This document shows positions 45,057-57,700 of a stretch of DNA of 64,000 nucleotides, one piece after another (the first letter of the stretch is position 1; every line of letters starts with the position of its first letter). The stretch lies in NCBI GenBank assembly GCA_944739405.2, contig OX123182.2, positions 91,752,051 to 91,816,050 on the forward strand, read 5' to 3'. The DNA comes from Euclidia mi. Lineage: Eukaryota > Arthropoda > Insecta > Lepidoptera > Erebidae. The notes below the pieces were generated by a model. It did no database searches. It had not been told where the DNA came from and was given only the letters and a program-made list of their open reading frames with translations. The translations under genes were made by a program, and so were the position numbers.

Positions 45057-45670
45057 TAGACATTACAATATCTCATATCTGGCCAAATCACAGAATAAAG
45101 TTGTACGTAAACAACATGGCAGACGTAAGAAAATATGCGTTGTAAGGTAATATTCGATTCAAGTGTGATTTTAATTTCATGCAACAAGTACCTAGTACCT
45201 TCATATTAGTTAAGTATCTATCACATATTATTATGTATCTTGGTAACGGCGCATCCTAGCTCGAAAATAACCATATTTTTGGCCCTCTTTAATAAACTCC
45301 ACACATATTCTCCGTAATCTCATAGCCCGGTCACCTATCCATAAAATGACCGTGATGTCTATTGCTTTACCTTAACGTAGTTTGCACGAAAAAAGAGCTG
45401 CAAAATACTTCATATTGATAACATAGGCTCTGCAAGTTGACCCCATGTTTACCCGTCCATTAAACCACCGCTATGTCAATCGCTTTATTTTTACATGGTT
45501 TGTACAATAACGATATCTGAAAAATGCTTTATATTCTTAACCACCTCCCACGACACCTGCGGGATGAAATAGGTGCCTGACACTTTGTACTTATGCAAAT
45601 CTGTCACCGCACGAAAAATGCAAACTGTTTTATAATAATTATTTATCGTTAATAATTGTAATATAATAAA
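45057..45670. other. Intergenic, no feature recognised
   Basis: AT-rich, with a short degraded SINE-like piece near 45540-45600 ('cgacacctgcgggatgaaat'). Nothing else is supported. Confidence 0.45.
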
Positions 45671-45855
45671 CTAGCTATTTCCCACGGTTTCACCCGCGTC
45701 CTGAGAGAGCTGCTTCGCGTACCCGGTTAATTTGTAGCCTAAGTTACTCCTTGGTACATCAGCTATCCGCCAGTAAACGTCTCGTCATAATCGGTCCAGC
45801 CGTTCCAGAGGTTAGTGAAAACCATGTGAAAACAAACAGACAGACAAATGGTAAA
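45671..45855 (-). mobile_element. Helitron-like remnant
   Basis: Minus-strand 3' end CTAG at 45671 preceded by the complement of 'ctatttcccacggtttcac'. It carries 'gttccagaggttag' and 'acaaacagacagacaaa', blocks typical of lepidopteran Helitrons. Confidence 0.55.
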
Positions 45856-45924
45856 AAATTACATTTCGGCTCGGAACAGAAAAAATCTTTTCTGTTCCGT
45901 GCATTTCGGTATATGTACCGAGTA

Positions 45925-47216
45925 CGAGGGTCAAACTGAAAGTTCTTAGAAAATCAAAAACTGATTACATTAGCCAGTTATTAGTTTTATTATATCTTTT
46001 CAAAATATTGTCCATTGACGTCAATACACCGCTGCATGCGATGGAACCACTGGGAAAAGCACTTTGCCCACTCGTCCTTAGGGGTCTCTTCAATGGCATC
46101 GCGATACGCAGCCACCGCTTCTTCAGCATTCATAAACCACTTTCCTTTAAGTTTTCTTTAATTTTTGGAAATAAATAAAAATCACAAGGCGCGAGGTCGG
46201 GGCTATACGGCGGGTGACCCAGTAATTCAACGTTTGATGTCGCCAAATAGTCGATCGTTCGCTTGGCGGTGTGCGACGAGGCGTTGTCGTGGTGAAGGAG
46301 GATCCTACTGCGAGGTCGTTTCTCTCGAACTTTTTCCAAGACAAGTGGCAAACAATTGGTAGTGTACCATTCTGCAGAAACTGTTTTTTGATCCTCTAAC
46401 ACAATTGTTGCGAAATGACCTATCCTTCCAAAGAACGAGGCCACCATTCTTTTTCCCGCACTTCGATCTCTCTTCACTTTAGTTGGCAACTCCTCGAAAG
46501 GAAACACCCACTGAGCAGATTGTCTTTTGGTTTCAGGATCATAACAGTAAATCCAGCTTTCGTCACCTGTTAGTATGTCGAACACAGCATTTGAGTCACC
46601 TCCGTTAAATCTTTCAATCATTTTACGGCACCAATCCACACGATGGAGTTTTTGAGCCTTAGTCAAATTATGAGGTATCCACCGGGCGCAAAGCTTCCTG
46701 ACCGCTAAATGTTCGTGGAGGATTTTGTGCACTTGACTCATACCGATGCCTAAGCTTGTCCGAATCTGCTGATAGGTCACTCTTTTGTCAGTCTCTATCA
46801 TACGCCGCACAACACAGATGTTATTTTCAGTCGTCGCCGTAGAAGGCCGTCCCTCACGTACATCATCAGTGAGATTAGTGCGACCACGTTTAAACTCATT
46901 AAACCAGTTGTAAACAGTCGCACGAGATGGGGCTTCATCGTGAAAGGCCAATCGTAGTCTATCATAACTTTCTTGTTGACTTAAATGACATCGAAAGTCA
47001 TAAAAAATCATTGCACGAAAATTTTCTCGTGTTAAATTCATGTTGACGTGACACAGACAATTTTCAATTTGCCGCCAAATCGTAAAACAAATGACAAATG
47101 AATGAAATATATACTCAGTAATATTGGCAAAGAGTTCTATTTTCAAATTTTAGAATATTTTTTTTATTATATTGTTTATAAGTGGCCAGTTCTAAGAACT
47201 TTCAGTTTGACCCTCG
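45925..47216 (-). mobile_element. mariner transposon, full length, 1292 bp
   Basis: Perfect 27-bp terminal inverted repeats starting CGAGGGTCAAACTGAAAG are flanked by TA (45923-45924 and 47217-47218). The internal transposase gene is complete except for one frameshift. Near-intact structure points to recent activity. It lies between the micropeptide gene and asp. Confidence 0.95.
45990..47041 (-). pseudogene. mariner transposase (DD34D), single C-terminal frameshift
   Basis: The start MNLTRENFRAMIFYDF is at 47041. An N-terminal helix-turn-helix region (SRATVYNWFNEFKRGR, MSQVHKILHEHL) precedes the catalytic core. Its first Asp is in TGDESWIYCY and its second in LLHHDNASSHTA. The third lies in YSPDLAPCDFYLFP, with exactly 34 residues between the second and third. 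The open frame ends at 46130 (ENLKESGL). The usual C-terminus (KWFMNAEEAV...WFHRMQRCID) continues in the next frame to 45990, so one base has been lost in an A-run near 46153. The protein therefore lacks about 50 normal residues and is probably inactive. Full length would be about 350 aa, typical for mariner. Confidence 0.9.
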
Positions 47217-48435
47217 TATACATCCATAAATATGCATTTTGTAAAAAGCGGTTATTTTAATACAAACAGACTCTCCAATTGTATTTATAGGTATAGATAA
47301 GTGATTTACAGTAGCGTAGCAATTGTAATATTTTTATAAAATAAATAGATGGTGTTTGAATAAGTAGGTATTTTTTACATGTGGCAGCCCTAGCCTCCTT
47401 ACCCTTGTCTAGACGTTGTCGGCTTTTTCTACGAGATCAAAGGCGTCAAACTACTGTATGTCTTTGTACTGTGGTATTGCTATCCAACGAGGCAATGCTG
47501 CCAGTCTTCTGGGCACGCTTCCAATTATTGACTGCGATGCGGATGCCTTCTAATTTCTTTTTTTATTCTCGTTTATAGCATGCTTATTTTTATTTACTTA
47601 CTTCTAATTATTGTAGGTATCCTTATTAAAATAAAAATAATAAATTCTGCCACTCCTTTTGGATTTCTTTAAGTCGAAATCGTTTCCATTATCCGCTTTA
47701 ACTTATGTGTAACGATAAATAAATAACCAGCGCCATGACTGTGTCCCGAAATTTGCTGTACTGGCCTCCAATTTTTATACAGACGACAGGCGTGTAGGTA
47801 CCGATTTATACCTAAGTGTAAAAAAAAATGTGTGTGTGGCAAATTGCTCAGATTCCCTTGTGGCAAGCAGCGACACCACTGCTCTGTTATTTAGGTATCA
47901 TAATTTTAGAATCGGTATCGCCGTACACAGGACGCTCGCGACCTACTAGTGGGTCGCGACCCACTGCAACTGGTAGGTAGCGAGCGTCTTAGTTTGGGCA
48001 ATTCTCCCCAGTAGGTATATTCTAATCTATGATTCTCCCAAGGCTCTGCCACCTGGGGCTCTTACTGTCGGCCATTAATATATTCTATCCAAGGCCTCGC
48101 AATAATAAACATACCGCCTTGGGCTACGCAAGGCTAAGACACTCGCAATGTTCAGGCGAGCTGATGATCAAACTTACGCCACCTATGAAAATTAATAAGT
48201 AGGTGTAAGTAGGTAAACATACAGTTTCATTATTTTGATCTTTACTGTTTGTAGCCTAGTTTCTTTCTCTTCAGAATATTGCCATTCGGGCTTAGGTTAT
48301 TGCATAGTAGGTATAAGGTGCGATACATTACCGGTCATTCTGTTTATGCAAAAAGGTAAAATATTCCTATGGACATATTAATTACTTATAGTCTTGGCTA
48401 CTAACTTTGAGAAAAGAATAATGTGCGTATGTTAC
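47217..48435. other. Intergenic, no gene; one palindrome
   Basis: No coding signal. A GC-rich imperfect hairpin at about 47932-47990 has the core 'agtgggtcgcgacccact'. A CTGCTC-type repeat-like patch lies near 48050-48170. Otherwise featureless. Confidence 0.45.
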
Positions 48436-48567
48436 GTCCGTGTGGTGACGGATTAATAATACGGAATGTAACCATCCCATATTATCAGCCCATGGGTGTC
48501 GTAAGAGCCGACAGAGGGAGCATATTATGCAGAGAGCAGCATTGTAAGAGAAAGAAATTATGATACC
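48436..48567 (+). repeat. RTE-tailed SINE, left part (interrupted)
   Basis: Matches 25925-26060 ('gtgtggtgacggatta', 'ccatgggtgtcgtaagag'). The right part resumes at 50341-50425. Confidence 0.7.
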
Positions 48568-48611
48568 CTATACTATAGGGTATCAAAATTTCTTTCTCTT
48601 ACAATGCTATA

Positions 48612-50340
48612 CGGATCGGTATAGACTATAGGTGTCCGTTTCGATGGCGCGGCCATGACGTATTTTCTTTTTAAAAATGGTGACAAGATTTTGTAAAAAT
48701 TTGTAAAAGTAGACTCCCAAAACCATAAATTTGTCAAAGCTATGGCTAAAAAGTTATAAGGGTTTGAACGTGGCCGCGCCATTGAAACGCTCCTAACCGC
48801 GCGGCCACGGAGATCTTTAAAACTAAGCATTGCAGAGACCTGAAATTTTGGTAAGTAACAGATTGAATTGGTAAAAAATTTGTAAAAATATAGAAAAAAA
48901 TCCTGAGCTTATATTTTAGGAGCTGTAAGACTAAATAAGCCATGGCCTCACCATTTAAACGGTGAAAAACACGTTTTCGCCGATATCTCACTGAAAAAGC
49001 AACGCAAACGTCTGAAGTTTTTTGTTAAACCCAGATTTGAATTTGTCAAAACCAGTAAAAATAAAACAAAATATCCTAGGTTTATATTTCTGGAGCTATA
49101 AAACTAATACGCCATGGCCGCGCCATTGAAACGGTGAAAAACACATTTTCGCCGATATCTCGCTGAAAAAGCAACGCAGACTTCTGAAGATTTTTGTAAA
49201 ACCTGGATTTGAATTTGTCGAAACTAGTAAAGTTAAAACAAAAAATCCTAGGTTTATATTACTGGAGATATAAAGACTAATACGCCATGGCCGCGCCATT
49301 AATACGGTGATAAAATACGTAATCGGCGATATCTCGCTGAAAAAGCATCGCAGAGGTCTGAAATTTTTTGAAAACCTAGATCTGAATTTGTCAAAACAGG
49401 TAAAAATGCACTTAAAACCCTAGGCTCACATTTCAGGAGCTGTAGATTACGCATTTTTTCGGGTTATTCCTCTTGTCCCCCAGCTGTTCGGCCCCACTGG
49501 GGCTCAAAAGGAATTTTCGTACTGTTGTCCCCCACTTCAATTTAACGGGGCCAAACGGAATCATAATTTCCTGTCGGCCCTCAATAAAATATTATTTTAA
49601 ATATCGTTTTGATATCGGTATCTATTTGACGTTTGTTACATCATTTATTTTTTATGTTGTCATGAGACTCTTATTTATTCAATAGCGCATTTAAACTGTA
49701 TTACCTGCATCTTAAATATCTCGAGCAGGTAGTAATATATTGTTTACCCCTTCCTGTGACACAAAAAGGTAAAGGGTGCATGTTATCAGTAGTACATGGT
49801 AGTACATACTGCGTCATGGCGGAAAGCACACTAAGTTGTAACTCTGGTGCTAACGCTTTTGACATAATTAATAAAAGAGGTGGCTCGTTATTACTAAGAG
49901 CGGGATTTCAATACTCAGTGAAGCAAAGATTAAAAAAGGTGTTGTTAAAATCCCAGTAGCCCTCAGCGCGGCTGAATCTCTGGGGGACAAAAGGAAAAAT
50001 CTTTCCTATTGTCCCCGCTGGGGGACAACAGGAAAAAAATTCTCATTGGCCCCCAGTGGGGCCGAAAAACAGGAGGACAAGTTCAATCTGTTACTTACCA
50101 AAATTTCAGGTCTCTGCAATGCTTAGTTTTAAAGATCTCCGTGGCCGCGCGGTTCGGAGCGTTTCAATGGCGCGGCCACGTTCAAACCCTTATAACTTTT
50201 TAACCATAGCTTTGACAAATATATCGTTTTGGGAGTCTACTTTTACAAATGTTTACAAAATCTTGTCACTATTTTTTTAAAAAAAGAACGTCATGGCCGA
50301 AACGGTCACGACTATAGGGCCTATAGTCTATACCGATCCG
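48612..50340. mobile_element. 1.7-kb foldback element with about 255-bp inverted repeats
   Basis: The left arm (48612 to about 48868) starts CGGATCGGTATAGACTATAG. The right arm (about 50087-50340) is its inverted copy, with mostly single-base differences and a few small indels. The centre contains about three tandem units of 172-173 bp ('catggccgcgccatt' at 48941, 49113 and 49286) and a stretch of 'tgtcccccagc'-type repeats (49465-50080). No transposase. It has split an RTE-tailed SINE. Superfamily not identified; no clean target duplication. Confidence 0.75.
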
Positions 50341-50425
50341 TTTGGCCAGCGGCAGCGTGGTATAGTAGGCCTATTCCTCCTTTCAAAGGAGAGGCCTAGT
50401 CCAGCAGTGGACTGTTAAATGTTGA
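50341..50425 (+). repeat. RTE-tailed SINE, right part
   Basis: Resumes 'tttggccagcggcagcgtgg' and ends 'gtccagcagtggactgtta', as in 26080-26150. Confidence 0.65.
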
Positions 50426-50754
50426 TTTAATTATGTTCGTCACACCAGAAACAAGACTGAAAAAGAAAGCCTACGGAATTAGATAGGTGCACGAATTGAT
50501 TTTTATTTTAATTTATGGGCACTAGATACGTTCGTACGGAAAGTTCTTTAATTTCTTTCAGTCCGAACGCAGAAATGTTTCGTTTCTTCTCTTCAATTTA
50601 TTATATATTGTGTTGTTTGTTACTGAAATAAAATTGAAGTAATATACTTTTTTTTCATAATTATTGTCGGTTATATTTCTCATATACCTAACGTCTAACC
50701 AATAATAATAGGTAGGTACTTCGCCATTTACGTTTCGATCCCAATGTAATAGGA

Positions 50755-51075
50755 GGCGTCAAGGCGCTTATTGCCATCTACCGGGCACATTTAAGCGGGC
50801 GATAAATTATTAACATTGCACACATAACTTGACTTCCGTGGATAGCGTATGCGACTGCTGATCGGAGGTTCCAGGTTCGATTCCCGGGTCGGGCTAGTGT
50901 TACTGGGTTTTTCCGAATACTCAGTAGCAGCCCGGAGTCTGGTGATGTGCCCGGTAACAGCAATAGGCTCGCCCCCTATTACATGGGACCTAAAAATTCA
51001 TCGCGAAATGTGGGTGTAATATTTACACCTCTGCCTATCACTTCGGGGATATAGGCGTGAGACTATAAATAAATA
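50755..51075 (+). repeat. tRNA-derived SINE
   Basis: Head 'gactgctgatcggaggttcc', B box 'ggttcgattcccgggtcgg', body 'gtctggtgatgtgcccggta', and 3' 'cacctctgcctatcacttc'. A piece of a reversed copy lies just upstream. Confidence 0.7.
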
Positions 51076-51396
51076 CAATAAAATAACTAGGTACCTGGGG
51101 ACCATCGTCTCAGCAGTCCGTAACGTACACCACTGGGTGATTACCGTTTCAGGTTGTATGTAAAAAAAAACAGATATAAATACAAAACTCTTTAATGACC
51201 AAACTGTCCATTATTTAAAGTATTCGAAATATTACAAAACATTACATTAGTAAAACATAAGAGTCCATTATAATTAAATATCTAACGGTCAATAATGAAA
51301 CCAAGGACGAAACTGTTAATATTAATAAATTTTAATCTATAAGTAAAAACAAACACTCGTCAAGTAAACACACACGCATAATGGCCCTTACTATCA

Positions 51397-51402
51397 TTTA
51401 TT
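51397..51402 (-). terminator. Candidate poly(A) signal of asp
   Basis: AATAAA on the minus strand (TTTATT on plus), about 330 bases past the asp stop codon at 51729. Confidence 0.35.
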
Positions 51403-51728
51403 CAAAGATTCGAAGTATTTTAATAAAAAAATGTGTCTATTAAGAAATATGTACGAGCTTTATGAAAACCCAGCCATTGATAATAATTAAGTATGAGTTA
51501 ATGAATTATTATTATGTAATATTAGTATTTCTAAATTTCGGCACTTATCAAAAGGAATGTGTATAGTTAGCAACATGATTTAAGACAACTATCCTGTTAA
51601 CTAAATTAAAAGAAAACATTATCAATTAAGCAATAAAAATTAAACACAATAACATATTATACTATCAGTGCAACATATTAAAAATATATTAACTATATTC
51701 TTGATACACAAAACTAAACATAACATAA

Positions 51729-54700
51729 TCACAAGTTATACGTATCGAAAAGGCAATTGATGGCTTGCTGAGCGTCTTCGAAATACCTCGGTTTGTCTAC
51801 TCTTACAATGCCATAATCTGGTTCTATGGCAGGAAGGACAAGACTGGTGTTACCCATACTGCATACACTCATATTTAAAGACTGGTTGCCTGTATGAGAA
51901 ATGAACTTCGAAGGCTGCGGCGTGTGGTATTTGTTCTTCATAATGTTTGTAGTCATCCTCTTTGTTCTGTCGACATTGTTCTTAATCGTAACAAGCATTC
52001 TGTGGTTCTCTGGCATGTTTAGCAGTTTAGTCAAATCCTGGAACAATGATAATGACGTAAATGTACACTTCAGCCGTTATATGATGGCGGCTCTGAATTT
52101 CGTGCAGAAGGCGGCGCAGTAAACCTTTTTAGGAACTACACGGGGGTACGAAGCGGGGTGCGCGGGCGACAGTCTAGGCCAGAGATGCACCTTATGTTAA
52201 TACAAATTTATACTTCATTCAATCAAACATTGAAATTGATTAGTTTAATAATTGATTTTGTATTCATTTATTTTTGTTGTGATAATAAAAATACTATAAG
52301 ATATAAAATGAAATAGATTTACTAAACTGTAAAAAACAATATAGTGGATTTGGTTTTTAGTAAAAAAAAAACAAATATCATAAAATTTATTTTCTCGGTT
52401 TAAAGACCAGATTTACTTATACAACAGTTATCAATTAACGATGACATAAATGAAACTAGTTGGAACACATTTAAAATCTTTATCTGTAATTGAATACACG
52501 TATATTTTTCAAATTAATTTTAATTTGACTGCCTTCGTGGTCCAGTGGATATGCGACTACTGATCGGAGGTCCCGGGTTCGATTCCTGGGTCGGGCAAAA
52601 GTGTTACGGGGTTTTTCCGAATTCTCAGTAGCAGCTCGGAGTCTGGTGATGTGCCCGGTAACGGCAATAGGCTCGCCCCCTATTACGTGGGACCTAAAAA
52701 TTCATGGCGAAATGTGGGTGTAATATTACACCTCTGCCTACCCCTTCGGGGATTTGGCGTTGGCGTAGTGGTTTAAGCCGACGCCGCCGCGCCGCTTGGC
52801 ATAGCGCCAAGTGTTGTCGGTTCAATTCCCACACGACTCGTGTGTGAATTGAACCGACAACACACAAAGTGTTGTCTCGTGTGACACGAGACAACACTGA
52901 GTGATCCATAAATTGTTGTTTTGAGTCTGGGTCTTCATTGTGTCCGTTGGTTGTGGATGTTTGCAAAATTCCCCTCGACACAGGATTTATTCCAAGTGCG
53001 GGCGTTTTTATAAAAGAAGAAGAAGAATTTTATATACCTAGTTGTAGCGCGTACATAAATATAAAGATGTTACATTGTTAAAGTTGTTGTTTAGTGTTTG
53101 ATAAAAGTTTATTTGAATTAATTGCAATTTGTGACGGACGTTTCGGTTAAAATATCTGCCACTATTGACAGGTGAGGTCCATTCTTTATCAAATTATACG
53201 AATTCTGGCAATAACAGTTTCCTACACGAGGGTACATGCGCGGCAATTCGCAAAGGCTAACTTCAGAGCCGCCAAAATACAACGTCTGATGTATACTCTC
53301 TTAATAAGACTGTATGATGGAAGTTTTGTGCCGCAATTCCTTTAGTTTATTACTTTATTATGATTGTATGGACGGGATTGGGTACTTGTAGTGTCAAGTT
53401 TACTATTACGAACATTCATTATACAAATTAAGATATTATACTATTCTATAGTTAGAAAAGCCTAGATCATATGTGCTTGACTGGGGAAGTACTAAACTCT
53501 CACAGAATATTGACGTAAAGCAACAGTATTGATACCCTACTACTGCCTTTCGTCCGGTAAGTGAGGTTGACAGAAGCCCCGTTCTCCCAAAGGCTGTCAA
53601 CGGACTGGTGACTCCTCTGGTGTTGTGGCTGTTGTGAGTAAATAGCATGCGCAGCAAGCGAGTCATCTTACCTACATACAAATAACATAATAAGTCTTAC
53701 CTTTCGCACAGCCTCGTATTTAGAAAACAGCCACAAATAGGTGGCCATTATACAGAACAACGGCGTTTCACTGTTGCTAAACCGCCACATGAATTTTAGA
53801 ATCGGCGGTATACGATCTCTCTGAAAGCAAAATCGGGAATAATTTATTTCTATCAATCCTACATTTAATTCTCAATGATAAGGAAATAGTGGCGGATTAA
53901 CAGATTGCTATGTTTTGGTGATTATTTGGCAGTTAACTCACTTTGACCTTAAGGCTGCGGTTCCACTGAGGCGGAGCGGAGCAGAGCGGAGACGAGCTGT
54001 GCCGCGATTCATCACATGGCTTTAACTAGAAGAGATGTGGATTTCAAGCCATGTGATAGGTGAATTGCGGCACAGCTCGTCTCCGCTCTGCTCTGCTCCA
54101 CCTCAGTGGAACCGCAGCCTTAAACTGATAAAATCCCAATATTCACGATCGGATGTGTCACGGATTAGTGATGTTCGAATTTAAGCGAAAATGTTAATAT
54201 ATTTTAATACCAAGTCATCAAGAGGTATGTCATAATATATTCTAATGTTTTAAAATAAGAGTGCTGATAAGATAACAGGTTTGAGTTCTTACCAAGTAAA
54301 TTTTGGGCCCTGTGACTCTATATCTAGTGAGGTTGACGAGCACCGCGGCGGCAGACTTGAGCACTTCTATGCTGGAGATGGATCTGTTCGTCACTGACAT
54401 GTACGTGTACACGCGGTGCACAATGGCTGAGGCATTATCGTTGTACATCATTGGGAACACCTCTGTTAGCAACTCTGGAATAAAAACAGTTGGTCAAGTA
54501 TTGTTTTATATTTATTACATCTGTTTTATAAATAACTAGCTGACCTGGCGAACTTCGTTCCGACATATTTTTTTGCTTTTTTTAACATACAAACCTTCTT
54601 CTGACAATAACTATCACATAAATACGAACCAAGAGATCTGAAGGCCTTGATGACGGTTTCAATGCCGCTAATATTACGTAGCACCTCCATAGCCTCTTCA

Positions 54701-57700
54701 TTGCGCTCCTTCATTGACTCTTGCGTCGATTTCAGGCCACCATCTCGCCATCTACGTCGGAGATCCACCACGCGCTTGTCGTGTGCTATGTTTTGCCTGG
54801 CAATATGGCCTCGACAAAGTGCCTAAAAATAAGATGTATGCTTACATTATACACACAATACAAACCCATACAGACATTCCCGTTTATTAAGTCAATGAAA
54901 TAGAAGAATTTCCTGTGAATAAAACTTACTTCTAAACATGATAGACATTATGTTTAAGTCAGTGTCGACATTAAAAAATATGATAAAACAGCATAAAAGC
55001 ACAGATCTACATAGATAACACAATTATCACGATTTGTATTGAAACCAAGCGTGCCGACTTTTTAATACCTACTGTACGAACTGTACCGAAGCGATGCGCG
55101 ACAGTATCGCTTGTGCGATATTCATCGTCTCCTAACACACAACGTCAGATCAAACGTCCAAAGCAAACGCGGCAACGTAATGTGAATAAAGTTTACTTAA
55201 CGGTAATTTATAGTTAGGTATATATCTGGAACGACACGCAGCTTGGAATACTTAAAAACAGTTTTAATATGAATTTACGCATAATATAATTTTAAAATAA
55301 CTTACCTGTGATAGGAAATATGTTCCTGCCTTTGGGTGCTCGGACTTTTTGGGCTATTGCAGTTAATTATCACGCAACGAGGCATTTTTTTAGTTTTTTG
55401 CGGACGTTCGGCTGCAACAACGGACGCGCGGGGACTGAAGTTAGCGGCGACCAACCTCGACGCTTGGTCGGGGTTCAGACACGCGAAGTGCATGCATTTG
55501 CGTTATCTATGTAGATCTATGTCTGTGCATAAAAGGAATATAATTACCTGTATTTTCGAAGCAGCCCAATATTGCCTTTTCTCTTCTTTTATCTTCAGAA
55601 TGTATTCTCTCTTGGCCTGTATGTATTTCCTCACCAAATATCCTCTTATGATGGACTGGAATTTGATGATAATATTTCTCTTCTGTAAAAATTCACATCG
55701 AACCAATCTTGTCACCAATTTTCCTCTCCAAATTCTCTGAACAAATTTAACTTTTTGCAAATATTGTAGATATCTCGTTCGGACAATGTAACGTCTAATA
55801 TATTTCTGTAAACATACTGCAGCCGCATTTCTACGTTGTTGCATTATTTCACGCTTCTTCTTGAGTCTGTAAGTGGCTTGCAGAGTGACTACAGCTGAAC
55901 GCAACTTGCAGAAACGCTTCCTTGCTATAAAACTTCTGACGTGGCTCTGCAGTTTTATTATGTAAACTCTAGTTTGGAGATATTTTTGCTTTTCAACTGC
56001 CATAAGTTTTTTAGCTCTATAATATTTCTGTATACATAATGTAGCATTTCTGATCGCAATAAATCTTTTGCGAACGATACGCATCCGGATCACGGATTGT
56101 ATAATTGTCACGGTCTTTTTAAGCGTCAAGAATTCTTGTCGACATGCGTCACGTTTTTTAACAGCTACATACCAATTTTGTATTTTACTCGCAGCTTTAT
56201 TTTGCCTTAAGCTGCGAACAATTTTGTTAGCCCGGTATCTACACTGTACCAATAGAGCGGCGCTTCTTAAAATCTGGTAGTCTCTTTGTATTTTTCTAGT
56301 CTCCCTGCGAAGTCTGTAGCGTCGCTGTATTATCATGGCTGCTGTTCTAAGGGCTCTGTATTCCGTTCGTTGTCGATTACCACAAACATAAGCTCGATAC
56401 GCCCTTTGAATTCTAATACAGCATTTGAGAACATTTGTGTATGCTTTTTTTTCTTTTAACATAAGACAACGAGCTCTAAACCTTCTTTGAATAGTTATAA
56501 CTGCTGTTCTCTTTGCTAAATAGATTGCTCTTTCTTTTCTCATCAAAATCAGGGCTCTATATTGCCTTTGTAAAACTATTGTAGAATGTTTCAGTTTAAG
56601 ATAGCTTGCTCTTTGTTTCGTTCCTGTTACGTAAGCCATATAGAACCTCTGGATGGAACGGCAAGCGCGAAGCTGTATAATATAATTTACTCTAGTTTGT
56701 TTCATTAGTTTGTATGATCTGTATCGCGTTTGAATTACGATCGCAGCGTTCCTTTGTAGGAAATATGCGTTTCTTTCCCTCCTCATAGCTAATAAAGCTT
56801 TATATTTTTGTTGCAGTAGTATAATGGATCTTTTAGCCCGTAAGAAGTTTTCCCTCTCAACCCTCATGGAACAAATACTTCGGTACCACCTTTGTATATA
56901 CACGCTAGCTTGCCGAAGCTGGCAGTAATTCTGGCGGATCATTGTAGTTTCTTTGTAACATTTATAGTAGGCGCCAATCACTTGTGCAGCATTTTTCATT
57001 TCTACAAACGACTGCCTCTGCTTCTTCGTTACCAAATGTGATTTGTAATATCTCTGAATAGTTATGGTGGCAGTTTTGAGTTTAATATATTGTTGCCTTA
57101 TTATTTTCATTTCAATGTACGATCTGTAATATTTCTGTATGGTCATAGTTGCTGTCCTAATGCGAACAAATTCTTGTCTCTGTGTCCTACCTATGATATA
57201 GGCCCTGTATACTCTTTGGATCGTAACGCAAGCTTGTTTGGATTGCAGGTACTGCTGTTTCACCTCCACTGTTTTTTTACAACTTCTTAACCAATTCTGA
57301 ATTTTGATAACTGCCTGCTTCTTTCGCAAGAAATCTTGCTTCTGTCGTCTTCCTAACACAAAAGCTCTGTAAGCATTCTGAATTGTGATACAGGATGCTT
57401 TCATCTGCAAGTATTTAGACCTTTGCAAACGCATTTGCATTCCAGCTCTGTATCTACTTTGAATAGTGATGGTCGCTTGACGCAGTCTTTTATATTCTTC
57501 GCGATGTTGCTTCATTAAAACTTGTGCTCTATACCTCCGTTGAACAATTATACTTGATTTTCTAAGTTCTAAGAAAGCAGCCCTCTCTTTACGCGACAAA
57601 ATTAGACTTCTGTAAGATCTTTGTAAAAGAATTGTAGCATGTCTTAAACCTGTATATGCTTTTCTTTGAGATTTTGCTAATAAGTAAGACCGGAAATATC

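Noticed and set aside
45871..45902. Hairpin 'ggaacagaaaa...ttttctgttcc' as a terminator
   Set aside because: Rho-independent-type terminators are not relevant in this genome, and it simply abuts the mariner insertion.
52531..52600. tRNA gene (good B box, tRNA-like head)
   Set aside because: No pairing acceptor or anticodon arms, and the same head leads into SINE bodies elsewhere in the window (26690-26750, 50830-50900).
55306..55385. Asp-THAP fusion transcript
   Set aside because: The THAP exon ends in phase 2 whereas the next asp exon (54822) starts in phase 0, so the join would be out of frame.
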